A stretch of DNA of 64,000 nt, taken from the NCBI RefSeq assembly GCF_900184795.1, contig NZ_FXXN01000013.1, positions 48 through 64,047 of the forward strand, written 5' to 3'. Position numbers and translations under genes: made by a program. Shown here piece after piece: positions 60,633 to 64,000 of the stretch (positions are counted from its first letter, which is position 1; every line of letters starts with the position of its first letter). A model generated the notes under the pieces. The model had not been told where the DNA came from and did no database searches. It was given only the letters and a program-made list of their open reading frames with translations. The stretch comes from Magnetospirillum sp. 15-1 (GTDB lineage: Bacteria > Pseudomonadota > Alphaproteobacteria > Rhodospirillales > Magnetospirillaceae).

Positions 60633-61450
60633 GCGACAACCCCCGCCTTCAAGCCCGCATCGCCGAACTGGAGGCAAAGCGCACGGATGTCGAAGGGCTT
60701 CACCGGGCAGTTCAAAGCGATATCACGGCGCGTATCGCCGACAACGAACGTCTCCGCATCGAACAGGACCAGTTCACCGAACAGGCCCGCGTCGCCGGGC
60801 GCATCGGCTACTACCTCGAAAACGTTCGTACCGTCACCTCGAACGACGGACTGAAACTGGAAGTTGCCCGCCTGCGGGCCGAGGTCGCGGCTCTCGAAAA
60901 GAAGCTCGACCTGGATTTGCTGGAGGAGCGCCTGACCACGGCCCTTGGCTTTGTCGGGCGTGATCTGACGGACATTGCCGGAACCCTGGCGTTGGAACAC
61001 GGCAACAATCCGCTGCGGCTTGACCGGCGTCGCCTCACCGTGGTGGCCGATACCATCAAGGGGCCGCTGATGTTGCCCAATATCGGCAGCGGCGCCAACT
61101 GGGTCGGATACCATGTGGCCGCCCATCTGGCCCTGCACAAGCTGTTCCGCGCCCGTAATCGGCCTGTCCCTGCCTTCCTGATGCTGGATCAGCCGTCGCA
61201 GGCCTATTACCCGCCAGATCGGGACGTAGGAGAGGTCGATGTCCATGACGAAGACCAGATTGCAGTTACCCGTCTCTACCGGCTGCTCCTGGATTATTGC
61301 GCGACGACGGAAACGCCAATGCAGATCATCGTCGTGGATCACGTCGAGTTGTTGCAGGATTGGTTCCGAGGGGCGATGCGTCAGCGTTGGCGTGACGGGA
61401 TCAAGCTGGTCCCGATCTCCTGGCTATCGCAGGAGCTGGATGACGAATAG
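60633..61450 (+). pseudogene. C-terminal part of a DUF3732 (Rad50-like) ATPase
   Basis: The frame, open across the junction, encodes a coiled coil (LQARIAELEAKRTDVEGL) and then the DUF3732 region: IGSGANWVGYHVAAHLALHK (signature-like) and PVPAFLMLDQPSQAYYP (Walker B). The end, WLSQELDDE, looks natural. The Walker A half of the protein, normally about 350 residues, is missing at the junction near 60632. DUF3732 proteins are SMC/Rad50-like and tend to occur in multi-gene ABC-type islands with suspected defence roles. As it stands the protein should not hydrolyse ATP. Confidence 0.75.
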
Positions 61451-61465
61451 CCCCGCTATTCGCCA

Positions 61466-62173
61466 TCAGAACCGCAGATCATCACCGTCCTGCGGACGGG
61501 CAAGAATGTCGTCGACCCGGCTGTGGTGAGCGATCCAATCGCGGGTGCTTGGGCAGATCCAGCCGGTGACCGTCAGAATGCTCTGGTAATCCGCCTCCAG
61601 ATGCCGAGAAAAAATCGGCTCGTGATGAGCGATGCGGTTTCGAAGGGTGCGCAGATAGTTCAGGGGGCTATGAACCTGGCTCCGGCCGAGCTTGGCGTTG
61701 GGGAAGGCCCTAAACAGGCTGGGGCGCCACAGGGTCATCTCGTAATTCCGCTTGGGGCCGCCACCGCCCGGCGGGTGGCCGCCACGCCCAAGCAACGCCA
61801 CCCAGAAGCCGAACGACAACGCTGCGACCACATGGGGTGGATCGACGACATAATTTTCCCGCCTCAGTTCGTCCTTGGCGCCGGCGATTCGGCTGAGCGT
61901 ACCGGCATCCAGGCCGCAGCGGGGATCGTCATACCAATCGACACCGTAGGTGGCGGTCAACTCCCGATGCATGGCATTGCGCAGGGCAACCTCCAATCCC
62001 TGCAAGGGACCGTAGAATGCCGCACTGGCGGCCGTGTTCCAGGTATAGAGGCGCAGCGCCTTCTCATGGTTGTCACTGGCAGCGGCGACATAGGTGGCCA
62101 TGCGCTCCGGCGACAGAGACGTCGCCAGTGCCCGGATCACGGTATCGTCGAGGGAGAAAGGCTTGACGGACAT
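61466..62173 (-). CDS. Abi-like protein with HEPN-type RNase motif
   Basis: 235 residues. The N-terminal part has RLYTWNTAASAAFYGPLQGL followed by EVALRNAMHREL, and the C-terminal part has LNYLRTLRNRIAHHEPIF. The spacing RNxxxxH is the HEPN catalytic motif found in Abi-type phage-resistance and toxin RNases, so an abortive-infection role is likely. No adjacent antitoxin gene is obvious. It lies 16 bp from the convergent DUF3732 remnant in a region with an integrase, as expected of a defence cargo gene. It appears intact. Confidence 0.82.
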   Translation of the reverse strand: MSVKPFSLDDTVIRALATSLSPERMATYVAAASDNHEKALRLYTWNTAASAAFYGPLQGLEVALRNAMHRELTATYGVDWYDDPRCGLDAGTLSRIAGAKDELRRENYVVDPPHVVAALSFGFWVALLGRGGHPPGGGGPKRNYEMTLWRPSLFRAFPNAKLGRSQVHSPLNYLRTLRNRIAHHEPIFSRHLEADYQSILTVTGWICPSTRDWIAHHSRVDDILARPQDGDDLRF

Positions 62174-62268
62174 GGGGGAGGAGACCTATATGTCGTGAGG
62201 TAAGCCCCGGACCCGCCTCTGCCTCTGGCATGCGACCGGGGCTGAGCTTTTTGGGGCTACGGGACGGT

Positions 62269-62775
62269 TCATGAAGCTGTGTCGTTTCGCTTGACCGCCC
62301 GTCGGCGGTAGGCGGGCTTGGCGACCTCCTCGCGGCGCTGGCGATTCTCTTCCTCGACTTGACGGAATTCAGGCTCTAACGCCTGCAGGCGTATGACCAG
62401 ACCCGAAAGGTCGTAGGTGTTGCTGAGCTTGCCACCATGCCTGCCGATTCGCTCGATTCGCTTGACCAGCCCGACATTCTCCAAAGCTGCGATCTGACGC
62501 TGAACTTGGCGCGTGCTGAGCCCCAGCCGTTGAGAAAGGGCCTCCTTGCTGGGAAACGGCTTGCGCTTTTCCTCCCACCAGTAATCGCAGAGCTGCAGGA
62601 GCACGGCCAACTGGGTCGGATTCAGCCCGAGTCTTTGCTGGGCACGCAGAAGCAGCGACGGGATGATGGAAAATCCCAGATTCATCACCGCTGCACCCCA
62701 TTTCCCCTCAGAGGCCTTGGCGGCCTTGGCCGGGCGGAGGGGAATCACCTTGGCCGTTTCCTGTGCATCGCTCAT
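62269..62775 (-). CDS. Winged-helix DNA-binding protein, replication/plasmid type
   Basis: 168 residues. The centre has LGLNPTQLAVLLQLCDYWWE and PSKEALSQRLGLSTRQVQRQ, then IAALENVGLVKRI, a standard winged helix-turn-helix like those of plasmid and phage replication initiators and DnaD-type proteins. The C-terminus is charged (EEENRQRREEVAK). It probably regulates or replicates the mobile region it lies in. The ATG at 62775 follows a spacer of about 230 bp that separates it from the integrase gene. Confidence 0.8.
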   Translation of the reverse strand: MSDAQETAKVIPLRPAKAAKASEGKWGAAVMNLGFSIIPSLLLRAQQRLGLNPTQLAVLLQLCDYWWEEKRKPFPSKEALSQRLGLSTRQVQRQIAALENVGLVKRIERIGRHGGKLSNTYDLSGLVIRLQALEPEFRQVEEENRQRREEVAKPAYRRRAVKRNDTAS

Positions 62776-63005
62776 GACATACCTCGTTTCAAGTACGATT
62801 AGTATGCCGCAGGAATTGCGCAGGCTTCAAGATGTGCCCAGAAGACATTCACGCCTCCCCCCTCGAGGCGCATGCGTCGTGATCCTCCAGTCGTTTCCGT
62901 CCAGTCTTAAATAGGATGACGTTATCTCAGCATCCCCTGTAAGCCAAGACCAACGAGGAATTAAGGGGACTCCGGTCGCCAATGTCTGGAGGGGTGCGCC
63001 AGCAA
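62776..63005. other. Spacer between winged-helix gene and integrase
   Basis: No gene seen. It should contain the promoter of the minus-strand winged-helix gene and, since an integrase gene ends beside it, possibly part of an attachment site. I found no repeat matching the 3' end of the tRNA-Lys at 40769 when reading by eye. Confidence 0.35.
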
Positions 63006-64000
63006 TTACGCTGCCGTCGGTTGTCCCGTATCCGATTCTGGTGCCGACGATATGGTCATGCCGAGCGCCAGGGCGATTCCACCCGATATCTGATCCGCCG
63101 CCGCCCGCACCGGATCGGCGGCGAGATGGGCGTAGCGGGCCGTGGTCTGCACCTGGGTGTGGCCCAGTAATTTGCCGATCATCGGCAGGCTCTGGCCGGC
63201 GGCAACCGCCGTCGAGGCGAAGGAATGGCGGAGGTCATGGATGCGGACATCCTTGATGCCAGCGCGAGTCCGCAGCCGCTGCCAGAAGGGTTGGAGGTCG
63301 GTGAGACGGCCGCCATCCTTGTTGCCGGTGATGACCCAGGGATTGCCGTCGAGCTTCGGGATGGCCATCAATATATCGAGGGCGGCTTTGCCGAGATGGA
63401 CGATCTTGGCGCCGGTCTTGGAATCGGGGAGGCGCAGGGCAGGGGCGTCGGCATCGACATAGGCCCATTTCAGCGTCATGATTTCCCCCAGTCGGCAGCC
63501 GGTAAGCATCAGCAACCGTATTGCCGCGATGGCCGAGGGCAGTTCGACGTTCTCGGTTTCCATCTCGACCAGCACCTCGCCGACTCGCTTGATCTCGGCG
63601 ACGCTCAGGAACCGCTCGCGTTTCTCTTCGGGGTATTTGCGGATGTGCCGCCGCGGGTTGCTACCGTCGGCGCGCAGGCCCCACATCTCAGCCAGATTGA
63701 ACATCTTGGAGACAACCTCCAGGCACCGGTTGGCCTGATAGGGGATGTGGCGGAGGCCGTGGTGGAATTTGGCGATGTCGGCTCGCGTCACTTCCTCGAC
63801 CCGCAGGCGCCCCAGCGCCGGAAGTATAAATCGCGTGAGGTTGCGGCGATATTCCTTGGCCGTGCTGGCCTTAATCCTGATGGATATATGCTCCTTGTCG
63901 AATCGATCCGACAATTCCTTGACGGTGATTGCGTCGCGGCGAGCCTTCCGATCCCCCGCCGGATCGCCGCCGTTGCGTGCCGCAGCCAGTGCGGTGATGG
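63006..64000 (-). CDS. Tyrosine-type site-specific integrase, N-terminus beyond the right edge
   Basis: The visible part (about 330 residues) has a SAM-like core-binding domain (ITVKELSDRFDKEHISIRIK, EVTRADIAKFHHGLRHIP) and the catalytic domain. The Arg is in TGCRLGEIMTLKW, HxxR in IHDLRHSFAS, the His in LGHTQVQTT and the nucleophile Tyr in ARYAHLA. The frame stays open to position 64000 with ARRDAITV-type residues, which suggests an arm-binding N-terminal domain outside the window. An apparent start at 63914 is only a TTG inside the gene. Such enzymes insert islands or prophages, often at tRNA genes. Confidence 0.9.
   Translation of the reverse strand, partial: ITALAAARNGGDPAGDRKARRDAITVKELSDRFDKEHISIRIKASTAKEYRRNLTRFILPALGRLRVEEVTRADIAKFHHGLRHIPYQANRCLEVVSKMFNLAEMWGLRADGSNPRRHIRKYPEEKRERFLSVAEIKRVGEVLVEMETENVELPSAIAAIRLLMLTGCRLGEIMTLKWAYVDADAPALRLPDSKTGAKIVHLGKAALDILMAIPKLDGNPWVITGNKDGGRLTDLQPFWQRLRTRAGIKDVRIHDLRHSFASTAVAAGQSLPMIGKLLGHTQVQTTARYAHLAADPVRAAADQISGGIALALGMTISSAPESDTGQPTAA

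Overview
The window looks like a high-GC alphaproteobacterial chromosome, most likely a Magnetospirillum-type Rhodospirillales member. That is an inference from codon and GC style and gene content (TrpB2, a DprE1/DprE2-like pair, cobalamin-riboswitch peptide/radical SAM genes, IS5, IS3 and IS630 relatives). No 16S rRNA or magnetosome gene is present to confirm it.

Positions 1-39450 form a surface-polysaccharide island. At the left edge are IS3 debris and an intact-looking IS5-family element (767-1620) that cuts into a GT2 glycosyltransferase. A + strand run then follows: a sugar epimerase and a DprE1-like FAD oxidase/DprE2-like reductase pair. The minus strand carries CDP/dTDP-deoxysugar genes (RfbH, RfbC, an epimerase/reductase, and RfbF further right), two large multi-spanning membrane proteins, a sulfotransferase with an extra-domain tail, and two membrane acyltransferases. 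Further right are a GMC oxidoreductase, a dolichol-phosphate-type GT2, a methyltransferase and two giant multidomain glycosyltransferases that converge at 30577/30580. Last comes a translationally coupled operon wzm - asnB-like - wzt - giant methyltransferase/glycosyltransferase, which makes this an ABC-transporter-dependent polysaccharide. Two kinds of extra-catalytic domain recur among the island's proteins (see findings).

Positions 39600-40850 are an island boundary: a broken IS5 relative, fragments of unrelated genes, and tRNA-Lys(CTT). Positions 41018-56752 look like core genome. They hold trpB2; a coupled minus-strand operon argC - gamma carbonic anhydrase - degenerate GGDEF/EAL-like protein - membrane permease - AsmA; a lipoprotein operon (LpoB-like, COG3014-like, YcfL-like, and a secreted protein); and a REC-GGDEF diguanylate cyclase. 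Between argC and the lipoprotein operon sits the most striking unit: a cobalamin riboswitch followed by a 38-residue peptide gene and a coupled radical SAM/SPASM maturase.

From 56754 to the right edge the DNA is a mosaic again: IS630, a decapitated CocE hydrolase, a MalT-like regulator without its DNA-binding end fused to pieces of a QorB-like gene and a DUF3732 ATPase, an Abi/HEPN protein, a winged-helix protein and a tyrosine integrase running off the edge. IS-adjacent deletion and site-specific integration have clearly shaped both flanks.
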